Origin: Calamus simplicifolius
Lineage: Eukaryota > Streptophyta > Magnoliopsida > Arecales > Arecaceae
Assembly: GCA_900491605.1 (NCBI GenBank)
Contig: UESW01004381.1
Location: forward strand, 821,162 to 885,161
DNA: 64,000 nucleotides
Direction of reading: 5' to 3'
Shown: positions 11,686 to 22,707 of the stretch, in pieces
Layout of the letters: the number at the start of each line of letters is the position of its first letter
Position numbering within the stretch: the stretch's first letter is position 1
The notes under the pieces: generated by a model
Told to the model about the DNA's origin: nothing
The model's database searches: none
Seen by the model: only the letters and a program-made list of their open reading frames with translations
Made by a program: the position numbers and the translations under genes

Positions 11686-11695
11686 CCTTTTATAA
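11686..11695 (-). promoter_or_regulatory. TATA box of Tat-1 antisense gene
   Basis: On the minus strand TTATAAAAGG lies about 150 bp upstream of the ATG at 11535. The equivalent position in Tat-2 and Tat-3 also has a TATA box. Confidence 0.6.
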
Positions 11696-11979
11696 CCCAA
11701 TTTCAAATCATCTTGTGGTTGTCCGATCTGGCCATGTGTTCGCTTTCTTCTGGAAACCGCTTCGGCAGTCGCTCGGCGTGAGAAACACGAAAAATACCAC
11801 CAATAAAAAGATGGCGGTGACATTACTGCAATGATGACGCTCACCTTTTTACAACTCGACGCCCGAGAAAAATCTTCCCCAATCCCAACAGCCTGAACGG
11901 ACAAAATAATGGCATGGAGATCAGCCACCTAGTGTATATTAACACCCCTTTCGCTGGTAACTGTATGCCCACCCATCTC

Positions 11980-11994
11980 AGGGGTGGGGGCATC
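11980..11994 (+). other. Tat-1 polypurine tract
   Basis: AGGGGTGGGGGCATC directly precedes the LTR start TGATATGG. Tat-2 has the closely similar AGGGGCGGAGGGGCATC before TGATGTGG. Confidence 0.75.
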
Positions 11995-12099
11995 TGATAT
12001 GGCTGATCACATCCTCTGGGTGGCATCATAATGCCCTGCGCGATTTCTGCGATTTCTGGAATTAAATGATGAGATAACTTGTTTTTGGGATGTCGGCAC

Positions 12100-12410
12100 T
12101 CTCGCCTCGGCCCCTGGCTTTGACTCTGGCCTCAAGCTTCGGCCTCTGGTTCCAGCTCCGGCCTCCAGCTCTGGCCTCTGGCTCTGGCTCCGGCCTCTGG
12201 CTCTGGCTCCGGCCTCCAGCTCCGGCTTCGGCCTCTGGCTCCGGCCTCCAGCTTCAGCCTCCAGCTTCGGCTCTAGCTCTGGCTCTGGCTCCGGCCTCCG
12301 ACTTCGGCCTCTGGTTCCGGCCTCTAGCTTCGGCCTCCGGCTCCGGCCTCTGGCTCCGATCTCCAGCTTCGGCCTCTGGTTCAGCTCTGGCCTCCGGCTT
12401 TGACTTTAAC
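12100..12410. repeat. LTR-internal GGCTCCGGCCTCT minisatellite
   Basis: Degenerate 12-24 bp units (GGCTCTGGCTCCGGCCTCTG and variants) inside U3 of the Tat-1 LTR. Long Ser/Ala/Pro frames through it are artefacts. Confidence 0.85.
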
Positions 12411-12663
12411 TTTTGTGTTGTGTGCTTTCCTTGCATAAGCCAACCTCGGATATCGGACCCTGGGATTCGAGGCATTCACTACCGCGTGTCTCGCTCGTCT
12501 GTTTCGCTAAGATCACAGGCAGTTAACAACACACCCCATAGTTGCTGACATACACGGCGCCCATTCGACAACAGCTCACCTACCTATCGTTCACAAAGCT
12601 CATCCTAACCAGAAAGATTCAACGGTTTCAACGGAACGAGGTAAAAGGAACCCTCCAGACAGG

Positions 12664-12672
12664 TATAAAAGG
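12664..12672 (+). promoter_or_regulatory. Tat-1 LTR TATA box
   Basis: TATAAAAGG in the 3' LTR, followed within about 100 bp by the R/U5-like part. Confidence 0.65.
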
Positions 12673-12984
12673 AAGACCCCAAGCTCAGGGCAAGGGATCT
12701 TCCTCTTCTTCTCTCTGAAACATACTCACACAACACATTCCTGTTCTACAAGCTCACTGACTTGGGCGTCGGAAGGTCCTCGTCGGAACCATCGGCCCGG
12801 AACTTCTTACAGGTTTTTGAAGGATCTCAGCATACCTGGCGCTCATCACAAGTGACTTGGCAGCATCAATACTTATTTTAACTCGGATGATGCTAACGGC
12901 TAGTCCAAAAAAAAAAAAAAACACATAAACAAGCCACAAAGAAGGCTTAATTTTCAGAATATTGCAACGTCCAATAGGTTATAA

Positions 12985-15951
12985 TTAGGAATCAAGGCGA
13001 AGCCTGTGAGTAAAAGCCAGCAATGATAAGAGGAGATTTTTCAACTTCTCCTTTGTTTCAGGATCTATCAAATTCCCATCATTGTCAAACTTCTTTGGAG
13101 GTTGAAATGCTTGAATGAACAATTCTGGCTTGTTGATGAAATGAAGATTCAGAAAAACTCCAACTTGACGCAGATGGTACTGTGCTCGTGATCCTCCAGA
13201 GCCTCCTGCAGCACTCACTATAGCGGCAGGCTTGTCCGCCCAAACATTTGGAGGTCTGGAGGCCCAGTCTAAAGCATTCTTCAGAGGAGCTGCAAATTAA
13301 CAAGAATGGAATTAGTTTAACAACATTCACATGCATTATAAGGAGAGATTGTAGTAAATTTCAATGTTTGCTTGTTTCCAGGTGCGCAAATGTTGACATA
13401 AGTGCTCTATGTAAAATCATGATCTATGTCTGACATTTTTCTTTGTCATTTCAGAACAGATTGACTAAATAAGACTTGTAACTGGAAGTAGCCGGCTATA
13501 ATGACCCTCTTAACAAAATACTACAGATTGATCAGAAAAATGGGTAGAACTGAATGACTTGTTATATAATAAATGCTCTGAGAAGCCTTTTAGATTGGGA
13601 CCAGCATCAATTGGAAATGTCTGAATATTTCACTAATACATTAAAAAATGTTATTTGTGGATTGTACAGTAAACAAATCGTGCCAGGGTTACCTCCGGTT
13701 TTGACTTCTCCATGCCAGGTTTCATCAACAGTGCTAACAAATATAAGATTTGCCATCACAAGTGAATACTCAAAATCTTATCTTCTACAAATTTACTAAT
13801 GAAAGTTTTAATAATTAGATGTACAATTTTAATGTTTGAAGCTTAAAAATGCTTAATAATTGTGCCCCTGCAAATTTGATTGATCATCTAGGTGACAAGC
13901 AGAGCACGTGATGGTCTTCTGTAAGGTAAAAGTCAAGACTTTGATGGCAGTCAATCTGGACTCCTGATTGTCTAGCCAGAGGGGATCAAATATGAGCAGT
14001 TAAGAGTGACTAAACCAAGACTAATTATAAATATTTGGATGACAATTGGAAAGACCATCAATCATCATCTATTATTCAGAGTTTTCCATGTGACACTCAA
14101 GTAACCCAAATCCTGGTTTTCTTGTCACCTCTCTTCTCCATTGGTCTTCTTGTCTCCTCTCTCCTCTCCTTTGTAACTGCTTGCAAATCCCTGTCACTTT
14201 CTCAAGAAACCCTCATTCTCCTCTCAAATCTCAGTGTATTTGCTGGCTGATTGGTGCAGCACTACTGGGTACAAATTTTTGGAATACCTTCACCATAACA
14301 TTACATCTTGGATGCTACACATTGTTATACTCAAATCCAATATGTTTTGTTTGAGCAGTCAGAAGTTTTGATTAGTTAATATGTCAAAATTCTATATAGT
14401 TACTCCAACTGGTGTGCCACAACAAATTAGGGAAGCTTATTCACAGCTGATGACTTGTACCTGTATCATTATTTTTATATAGAAGAAGTCTCACACATCA
14501 ATCTTTCTCTGGTTCCACAAACCAATAATTTTTTTGCTCTAATTTTTTGGTCCTTATTTTCTGAATTTTGATGCTCAAATTTAATTGGAGTTCATGAGAA
14601 TAGACCAAAAGGTGAAGTAGGTCAACCATTCTATTACATTACTCTACTTCTCCTCATTGACTCATTTCCAGATAATAATTTGATGGATAAGGTTCCATGA
14701 ATAGGATATCAAAGGCATTTTTGCCTAAAGGCCACACCAGACAACTGCATTAAACATAAGGCTGTGGGTTTAGTTGGCTCTTCGAGAATTCATTGTCTTC
14801 TATATCATTGACTTGGATAATTAGTCCTGTTGCTTACATCCTCCTTGGCACCATAAATAATACTGCAAAGTTCACATGTTCTATGGTTACTCTATGATGC
14901 ACTCTGAACTAGATCTTGCACCAAATGGAAGTGAGTCAAATCTTACACTTGTTTATTGGCTTGAATAGAAGGTTGCCTAATCAGTTCAATAGGTGTCTAG
15001 GGATTGATTGCTCTAATTTAAGTTTTTTTTTCTCGGAGGCTATTCGCTAAGCATCTTTGCCATTCTCTATGCATTTTTTTCTTCAATCATTGCTAATCAG
15101 CAATTAATTATCCATGTTTGCATTCTAGTGGCAGGTCAAGTATATGATACCCATTCTCACCGAGGAGGAGAGAAAGCTGCACACCTTCCTTTGATTTCTC
15201 ATATCCAATTTCACTTGGAAAGTAAAAGGAAAGAAAAAGGAAGAGAGAGTCATAGAAAATGACAGAATTCTTCCCCCCTCCCCTTCTTATCTAATCCCTT
15301 TTGTTTCCCACTTGAACATTATGATGTCCTCTTTTTGCTGACAATGATCATGAAAAGTCTTGACAGAAATTCACACTTGGTTTCAAATTGGATTTTTTTT
15401 TTTAAACAAATTCATCTCTTTTGATTGGATCTATATTAGAATCCAAACGTTAAGAAAGTTTTGAAACTACTTGAACTTCTACCATTTTGTCTAACAGAGG
15501 GTCTTCATAAACTTTTGAAGATGAGAAAAAACTATAGAACAAAACCAGATGACTGGAAGCATTACCTGAGAGGGAGTAGTTGTACTCTGGTGAAGCAAAG
15601 AGAATGCTGTCAGCTTCAAGGATCTTGCGGCGGAAGGCCTCGACAGATGGAGGATACTTGCCATCGATCTCAAGGTCGGTGTTGACGAAGGGAAGGGGCT
15701 CGATGTCGACATGCTCCATCTGCATCCCAGGAATAGACTCATTGCAGAGCTCAATGGCTTCAATGTGCGATAAAAGTAGGGGGAAAAAGTGAGCACATTA
15801 AACAAGAAGATGAAGAAGAGGAAGAAGCAAAGGAGAGAAGGAGTGACTGCTGACCACAGCGAATGAGGCCGCGGTTGAAGGAAGCTTTGCGGAGGGAGCC
15901 GCAGATGGCTGCAACCTTGATGACTGGTTTGGCCGCCAACGCTGCTTCCAT
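12985..15951 (-). CDS. NQR: NADPH:quinone oxidoreductase (FMN-dependent), copy A
   Basis: Three exons on the minus strand: 15951-15855, 15757-15566 and 13289-12985, with GT-AG junctions and consistent phase 1 joins. They give 197 residues, against 196 for Arabidopsis NQR. The protein is a soluble flavodoxin-like FMN enzyme of the NADPH-dependent FMN reductase family that reduces quinones by two electrons. Visible motifs: CGSLRKASFNRGL (residues 17-29, FMN phosphate loop), SPEYNYSLS (88-96), and DWASRPPNVWADKPAA followed by GGSGG in exon 3. The start ATG at 15951 is the first in frame after a short 5' leader and gives the expected N-terminus. No stop or frameshift is visible. Tat-1 ends about 80 bp beyond its stop codon and the MULE begins 223 bp upstream of its ATG, so both flanks are transposon-bounded. 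A second copy lies at 39375. Confidence 0.93.
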
Positions 15952-15979
15952 CTCTTCGTTGCTGTCTCGCTGCCCCTGT

Positions 15980-16014
15980 AACCCTAGTTTTAAACGTAGC
16001 CGCTTAAATAAATA
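15980..16014 (-). promoter_or_regulatory. NQR-A core promoter candidates
   Basis: On the minus strand TGTATTTATTTAAG (TATA-like, about 16004-16017) lies about 55 bp upstream of the ATG, followed by AAAACTAGGGT (15980-15990), a telo-box-like motif. Together they would leave a very short 5' UTR, so the true start site may lie further up. The MULE cuts the upstream region at 16183. Confidence 0.4.
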
Positions 16015-16173
16015 CAGGGGAGGATGGGGCCGGCGGTTTCGGAAAGGAAGAGGATACCAGTTGCGTGGGGGGTTCCATATGTGGTTGGAATCATTTTTAG
16101 TAATGCTGTGGGATGGAATCGTTTTAGAACGTGACGAACGCCGTGATGTGCCCCTTGGAGTAATGTTCTGAAA

Positions 16174-16182
16174 TTCGGACCT
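16174..16182. repeat. MULE target-site duplication, left copy
   Basis: TTCGGACCT, identical to 32073-32081. A 9-bp duplication is the hallmark of Mutator-superfamily insertion. Confidence 0.9.
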
Positions 16183-16191
16183 GGGAAAGCC

Positions 16192-17968
16192 TTTTTTTTT
16201 TTTTTTTTTAGTACAAAAACGGATGATCACACTAGCCTAGTACGAATCAGCTCAGAAAAATTCGAATATAAAATTTGCTGTAAAAAAGAAGGACAGGGAT
16301 TGCTCGGCTTCCAGAACCACGATCCAGCATGCTGGGCCACAAAGGACACTACTCAGTCCGCCGCCGAATTGGCTTCTCGATAAATGTGGCGAATCTGAGT
16401 ACAATCGACCTTATTAAGGATAGAACGAATATCCGTAAGCATCGGATTAGCAGGGCCGGAATGGTAATTCTCCTTCTGCATCCAGGAAATAATCGACATG
16501 GAATCACCCTCAATGAAAACCCTCTAGGCCTGAAGAGTCCTGACAGCATAAGAAATGCCCGCCCAGGCCGCATAAAGCTCAGACATCAGGACGGAAGAGT
16601 CAATAGTACCAAAACCACCCACTCCCAGAAGCTCACCCTGAGGCCACGGATGAGGAATCCAGAACCAGCAGCTCTGCCACGGACACTACCATCAAAATTG
16701 ATTTTGACGAACCCTGGAGGAGGGGGATCCCATGAGATGAACACCGAATGTCGGTTCGCTGCCGAAGTAGCAGGGATCCCCAGAGGCCAGAGACGTCAGA
16801 ACCAACCCGGGCACAGTCCGTGACCAAAGATCTGATTTTCCTCATAATCCTGAGGGAAGACATAGGGTCGTCCGTGAAAAGAATTTGGTTTCTCGATAAC
16901 CAGATATGATAAGCCGTGGCAATCCAATGGTTACACCTCTGCAGAGAAGCTCTACGAATATCCAGGAAGAAAGAAGAGCGAGGAGAACCCAGATCGTCCA
17001 TCCTGATAGAATAACCCACCATATGCCAGATCTGTCTCGCCCTGGGGCAGATAAAGATAGTATGCTCAGAGGATTCCTCCTCCATCCTACATAAAGGACA
17101 GCACGGCTGAATTGACAGACCTCTCCTAGAGAGAAGAAGACAAGTAGGGAGACAATCCCACAGAAGCTTCCACATAAATAGCTGCACTCTGGGGAGAGTG
17201 GGAAGCTTCCAATCCAATCAGCATCCATCGAACGCTGGGAACCCGGCCTGAAAATCATCATCAAATCCTTGATAGGAGCCCTAGAGAGACAGGATCTCTG
17301 CCAAAGCCTGGAGTCAGATGAGCAACCAGGGATAAGGGGCATCGAGAGAATACGTCTAGAAAGCTCCAGCCCGAAGAAACGGGTCACTGAGGGGATATGC
17401 CAGGCAGGGGGATCAGAAGAAATCAAATCCTTGACCCGAAGGTTGTAAGGGATGTCAATACTGATAAAAGAGGGCCATCGTGAGAGAGGAATCTCAGAAA
17501 ACCAAATATCATGAATAACATCAATAGATGATCCATCTCCAATCATCCACGTAACATTACCCCTGATAGACTGACCAAACCTACAAACTTCCTTCCAAAA
17601 AGAGGAGCAACCACGAGGTGGCCTGATATATGAATCCGGCATCCAGGCACCGTACCTAGAATGCATCAGGGTACTCCAAAGGCAATGCGGCTCCAGAAGG
17701 AATCTAGAAGCATGTCTGGCAAGAAGGGCATCCCTTCTAACAATCAGAGACTGGATCCCAAGCCCGCCATCTTGGATAAGCATGCAGACAGTATCCCAGG
17801 ATAAAAGATGCGTACCATGACCTTCTTGTATAGAATCCCACAGAAAATCACGGAAACTTCTCTCAATCCTCTTAAGACAAGTAATAGGAATAATAGAATT
17901 AGACAGAAGGTACAGGGGAAGAGAGGAGAGAACCGAGTGGATAATGATAATTCTGGCCATCATCGAAA
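16192..17968 (-). mobile_element. 5'-truncated L1-type LINE nested in the MULE terminus
   Basis: The 18-T run at 16192-16209 is its poly-A tail, so it lies on the minus strand. It is flanked by GGGAAAGCC (16183-16191) and GGAAAAGCC (17969-17977), a 9-12 bp target duplication that is at the same time the first bases of the MULE terminal repeat. It encodes only the C-terminal part of a LINE ORF2. About 1.78 kb remain of an element family usually 5-7 kb long, typical of 5' truncation. Confidence 0.85.
16350..17967 (-). pseudogene. LINE ORF2 C-terminus (RT end, zf-RVT, RNase H)
   Basis: On the minus strand LSMMARIIIIHSVLSSLPLY begins the segment that follows the RT thumb in plant LINEs. The central domain reads FRDFLWDS, then DGGLGIQSL, then WMIGDGSSIDVIHDIW. 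A frame change near 17160-17220 leads into the zf-RVT domain (PRVQLFMWKLLWDCLPT, CPLCRMEEESSEHTIFICP, with the C-x2-C and H motifs). Around 16720-16550 is an RNase H-like tail beginning with an NFDGSVRG-type block and further frame changes. The catalytic RT core is missing through truncation. Inactive. Confidence 0.85.
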
Positions 17969-18600
17969 GGAAAAGCCTTTGAACACCGCCCCGCAAGTTT
18001 TACGTCTTTTCTGATTGATCTGTGTCGAATGAGATAACAATGATATGGTGTTACGTTCTATTATAACGTTTATAAAAAGTGCTTTTTTTATTTTAAAAAT
18101 AGTATGTAAATGAAAATATTTTTTTTCATCCTTTTTTTTATCACTATTTTTTTTGGATTATATATGTGTAAGAAAAAACTCTCTTCTCTTCACTCTGACT
18201 TTCGGGTGCAAGGAATCAGTTCAAAGTTTGAGCAAGATCCTGAGCTGAGAGTCCGATCGAAAGAAAATATTTCAGCTTCGAGGCTGGAATACCTAGCTAC
18301 TGAAGGCTTTTTCAAAAACTTCAGGATAAAATGTTATCCACAGAAGTAAAAAGTCCTTGTTCCCATATCTTTTTATAGTTCCTTTATACACCAAATTTTG
18401 GTCGTTAGAGGAAGTTTGCATTAGGAAATCGTTTAATACCTTGAGTTTAGTGTTTTTCCGCACGAATGTATACTCTTTTAACTAAGATGTTGTACCTTAT
18501 TAACTAGGGTGTCGTCAGAGTGTCTCGGCCTATATTCCCCGTTATTCCCTGTCCATATAGCTCTAGTGTCCTCATTTTACAACTCCGGTGTCGTATGATA
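17969..18600 (+). repeat. MULE left terminal inverted repeat (after LINE)
   Basis: Begins GGAAAAGCCTTTG. It matches the reverse complement of 31240-32072: shared blocks include the TTCTGATTG segment, the ATAAAAAG/TTTTAAAAATA region, TTTCAGCTTCGAGGCTGGAA and the CGAATGTA-ACTCTTTTAACTA block. Similarity is interrupted by indels but continues to about 18600 and, more weakly, to 18790. Confidence 0.85.
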
Positions 18601-21600
18601 TTTTCTAGGGTATCATAAGTTTCTGCATCCAGTTTTAGCTAGGGTGTCGTAATATCTGAACCGAGGTGTTGTAATATAGAGCTGGTATCTCGTCAGTTCG
18701 TGGCTTAACGGTTACATCTAGGGTGTCGTTATATAAGAACTGGGGTGTCGAAGGTTTGTAACTGCAGTATCGGACATGTTTCCTTGGGTATCGTTAAGAC
18801 ACCCTATCGACAACGCTATGACACCCATGCTTATAATGGACGCTGGAGAGAACGGCCGCGACACCCCAGGAGGAATTCGGCCGAAAATCCTTCGCAACAT
18901 CCCAGTTTAAACCTTACAATACCCTAGTGACAATGCTACGACACCCGTACTTATAACTGACCATGGAGACAAGCCCCACAACACCCCACGATGAATTCAG
19001 CCGAAAATCCTTTGCGACACCCTAATTGAAACCTTACAACACTCTAGCGACAATGCTATGACACCCATGCTTATAACTGACCATGGAGAGAAGCCCCGCG
19101 ACACCCCAGGAGGAATTCGGCCGAAAATCCTTCATGACACCCAAGTTAAAACTTTATGATACCCTAGCACCAATGCTACGATACCCGTGCTTATAATTGA
19201 CCATGGAGAGAAGCCCCGCGACACCCTAGGAGGAATTCGGTCGAAAATCCTTCGTGACACCCCAGTTGAAACCTTACGACACCCTAGCACCAATGCTACG
19301 ACACCCGTGCTTATAACTGACCATGGAGAGAAGCCCCGCGACACTCCAGGAGGAATTTGGCCGAAAATCCTTCATGACACCCCAACTGAAACCTTTCGAC
19401 ACCCTATCGACAATGCTACGACACCCGTGCTTATAACTGACCATGGAGAGAAGCCCCGCAACACCCAGGAGAAAATCAGCCAAAAATCAGTGATGATATT
19501 CTAGCTGAAATAGTATGACACTCTAGTTATAAACCTAAGACACCCGTTCAGGAAATTGCCCGGAACACCCCAGCTTTACCGTTAAGACACCGTAGGTTTA
19601 AACTTACGATACCGGTGGCCTTACACCGGACGCTGAAGAAAAGCCTTGTGACATTGTAGGAGGAAATCAGCCAAAAACCAGTGAGGACACCCCAGCTGAA
19701 TTATTACAACACCCAAGTTATAAACCTAAAACACCCATTCACACGCTTAGGGGAAAAGCTTTACGACATCCCAGGAGTAAATCGGTCGAAACAAAGCTAC
19801 GACACCTCAGCTTTATAGTGAAGACACCGTAGATTCAAACTTATGAAACTCGTGGCCTTACAATGGATGCTAATGAAAAGCCTCGTGACATTGCAGGAGG
19901 TAGTCGGCCGAAAAAATAGTGAGGACACCTCAGTTGAATTATTACGACACCCAAGTTATAAACCTAAGACGCCCTTTCATGCTTAGGAGAAAATTTTACG
20001 ACATCCCAAGAGGAAATCGGCTGAAAACCAGTGACAACTTCCAAGCTGAAATAGTACGACACCCTAATTACAAACCTAAGACATCCGTTCATGCTTAGGG
20101 GAAAAGCTTTACGACATCTCAGGAGAAAATCAATCATAATCGTAATAAAGCTACGATACCCCAGATTTACTATTAAAACACCGTAATTACAAAGCAGTCG
20201 TAAGTTCTTCTATAATTAAAATTATTAGTCATTGCAAATTTTCTTTACAATGTCATACAGAAACGCTTTTTTGCATTTCCAGACAGACCTCTATGGCCTC
20301 CTCCCTTTCTCTTCTTCACACTTGTATGCTCAAAAAGGGATTTTGGAGCATTCTCTGATGGCACCTTACCCATGGCTCTCTGAGATCCACCATAGTCGGT
20401 CTTCAGCATTCCCTTGGCAGTCTGCTTTTCAACATCTTCATCGGAGCCATTGAGCCCAAGTTTGATGCTAAAGGCGAAAGCTAACTCGTTTGCCTCCGAT
20501 GTTGTCATGGGCGAAGCTTTCTTAAACTATCTCTCTAAATCAAAAAGAACCCTTCATGTGGTTGCAGGCAATACTCATCCTTTCCCCTTCTATAGCCGTC
20601 GAGTTGGGGGATGGGGGACAGAAACCATTACTGAAGAGAGTGTCGGGAAACCAAATCTCGTCGAACTCAGTGTTCCAATCCCCGATTTGAAACAAGTATC
20701 GGCCATGCTAGCGTCTTCGTTATAGTAAATCGAAGTGTCTCTCCTTGCATGACGGAATGAGCACTTTCCAATTATTCAATCGGCCACGTGCTACCCGTGG
20801 TTTAAATGCATGCTGAACGGATAAGCTTTACGACGTCCCAAAAGAAAATTGATCGGAAAAAGATCTACGACACCCCCTACATTTTGAGTGATGGGTGAAG
20901 GTGCACAGTCGGAAGTATTATGACACCCAAGTTAAAAAAATACGATACCTCAGTTAAAGAAATATGATACCCCAGTTATGTTCACCCAAAAAAAATCTAC
21001 GACGCCACAGTTGAAACATTAAGACACCCTAGTGACAACGCTACACACTCGTGCTTATAACGGACGCTGGAGAATAGCCCCGCGACACCCCAGAAGAAAA
21101 TCGGCCAAAAATCATTCGCGACACCCCAGTTGAAACATTATGACACCCTAGTAACAACGCTACGACACCCATGCTTGAACGGATATGCTTGTCGACGTAA
21201 CAGAAGGAAATCGCTCGAAAAAAGATCTACGATGCCGCAGTTGAAACATTAAGACACCCTAGCGACAATGCTACGACACCCGTACTTATAACGGACGCCA
21301 GAGAAAAGCCCCGCGACACCCCAGAAGGAATTCGGCCAAAAATTCTTCGCGACACCCCAGTTGAAACCTTACGATACCCTAGCACCAATACTACGATACC
21401 CGTGCTTATAACTGACCATGGAGAGAAGCCCCGTGACACCTCAGGAGTAATTCGGCCGAAAATCCTTTGCTGCACCCAAGTTGAAACCTTACGACACCCT
21501 AGCACCAATGCTACGATACCTGTGCTTATAACTGACCATGGATAGAAGTCCCGTGACACCACAGGAGGAATTCGGCCGAAAATCCTTCGCGACACCAAAG

Positions 21601-22400
21601 TTGAAATCTTACGACACCCTAGCACCAATGCTACGACACCCATGCTTATAACTGACCATGGAGAGAAGCCGCGACACCCCAGGAGAAATTCTGCCGAAAA
21701 TCCTTTGCGACACCCCAGTTGAAACCTTACGACATCCTAGCACCAATGCTATGACACCCGTGCTTATAACTGATCATGGAGAGAAGCCCCACGACACCCC
21801 AAGAGTAATTCGGCCGAAAATCCGTTGCGACACACAAGTTGAAACCTTACGACACCCTAGGACCAATGCTACGACACCCGTGCTTATAACATACCATGGA
21901 TAGAAGCCCCGCGACATCCCAGGAGGAATTCAGCCGAAAATCCTTTGCGACACCAAAGTTGAAATCCTACGATACCCTAGCACCAATGCTATGACACCCG
22001 TGCTTATAACTAACCATGGAGAGAAGCCCCTTGACACCCAGGAGGAATTCTGCCAAAAATCCTTCGTGACACCCCAGTTTAAACCTTAGACATCCTAGTA
22101 CCAATGTTACGACACTCGTGCTTATAACTGACCATGGAGAGAAGCCCCTCGACATCCCAGGAGGAATTCTGCAGAAAATCCTTCGCGACACCCTAGTTTA
22201 AACCTTAGACACCCTAGCACCAATGCTACGACACCTATGCTTATAACTGACCATGGATAGAAGCCCCGCAACACCCCAGGAGAAATTTATCCGAAAATCC
22301 TTCGCGACACCTCAGTTGAAACCTTACGATACCCTTGGTATAAACTTATGACACCACTACAATATATTTGAACTAGGCAGGAGTTTTGACGTCACCCTAG
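18500..22400. repeat. MULE left-arm ACGACACCC repeat field (120-bp units)
   Basis: Up to about 18760 the motif is read as GGGTGTCGT on the plus strand; from about 18790 on it is ACGACACCC. Two regular arrays with a period of 120 bp (about 18840-19480 and 21040-22350) carry four to five copies per unit, together with a constant ACCATGGAGAGAAGCCCC segment. Between them (19500-20200 and 20800-21040) the motif recurs with irregular spacing. Frames on either strand are repeat translations. Confidence 0.9.
20245..20508 (-). CDS. Unassigned 87-aa ORF in MULE left arm
   Basis: A unique, repeat-free island (20230-20740) inside the ACGACACCC field contains a minus-strand frame starting MTTSEANELAFAFSIKLGLN. 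It has a basic C-terminal part (KKRKGGGHRGLSGNAKKR) that looks like a nuclear-localisation or DNA-binding tail. The stop is at 20245. I do not recognise the family. It may be a captured host gene fragment (a Pack-MULE-like event) or an exon of an accessory MULE protein; upstream sequence to about 20740 has no clean continuation. Confidence 0.4.
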   Translation of the reverse strand: MTTSEANELAFAFSIKLGLNGSDEDVEKQTAKGMLKTDYGGSQRAMGKVPSENAPKSLFEHTSVKKRKGGGHRGLSGNAKKRFCMTL

Positions 22401-22707
22401 TTGTAATTTGGCGACACCCTATTAGGTCAGCTATGTCATCTTTTCTAGAAAAGTTGCAAAACATGGCCGGTCGATACGGGTTATCGTATTAGTGATAAGA
22501 TAGTGCAGCTCGTGGTGTCCTTTTATCTTCTTCTGAGGTCGGCATAAAAAATTTTTTTGAACCCTAGAGGTCCTTCGTTTGTTACTCGAGAAACCGCTGG
22601 TGCAAAAATATCTTTCACTATTGTTTCTTCCATCTATTTCATTAATGGAGATGAGTGGTTTTGTTTGTGGATGATGACCGCGAACAAAGAAGAACCGGAA
22701 GGATAAA

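Larger units (their letters stand above)
3673..12907 (+). mobile_element. Tat-1: Ty3/gypsy (Tat lineage) retrotransposon, 5' part missing
   Basis: Order on the plus strand: end of protease, reverse transcriptase, RNase H, a second RNase H-like domain (aRNH, diagnostic of the Tat lineage), integrase with GPY/F-type end, a 25-bp tandem array, an antisense gene, polypurine tract, 3' LTR. The 5' LTR, gag and start of the protease lie beyond the inserted CACTA element and outside the recognisable part of the window. The right boundary at 12907 is the last CA before a poly-A stretch and is approximate, since no second LTR is available for comparison. Confidence 0.85.
11995..12907 (+). repeat. Tat-1 3' LTR
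   Basis: Starts TGATATGGCTGATCA right after the polypurine tract and carries a TATA box at 12664. Beyond it lies a conserved Tat-type R/U5 block around 12760-12815 (a CGTCGGAAGGTCCTCGTCGG segment and a GCAGG-like site), as in the LTRs of Tat-2 and Tat-3. The end is placed at TAGTCCA before a poly-A run; this is approximate. A minisatellite occupies 12100-12410. Confidence 0.7.

Noticed and set aside
12985..15951. NQR as a bacterial azoreductase acquired by transfer
   Set aside because: It has plant-type introns, and length and sequence match the plant NQR family, with a paralogue sharing its intron.
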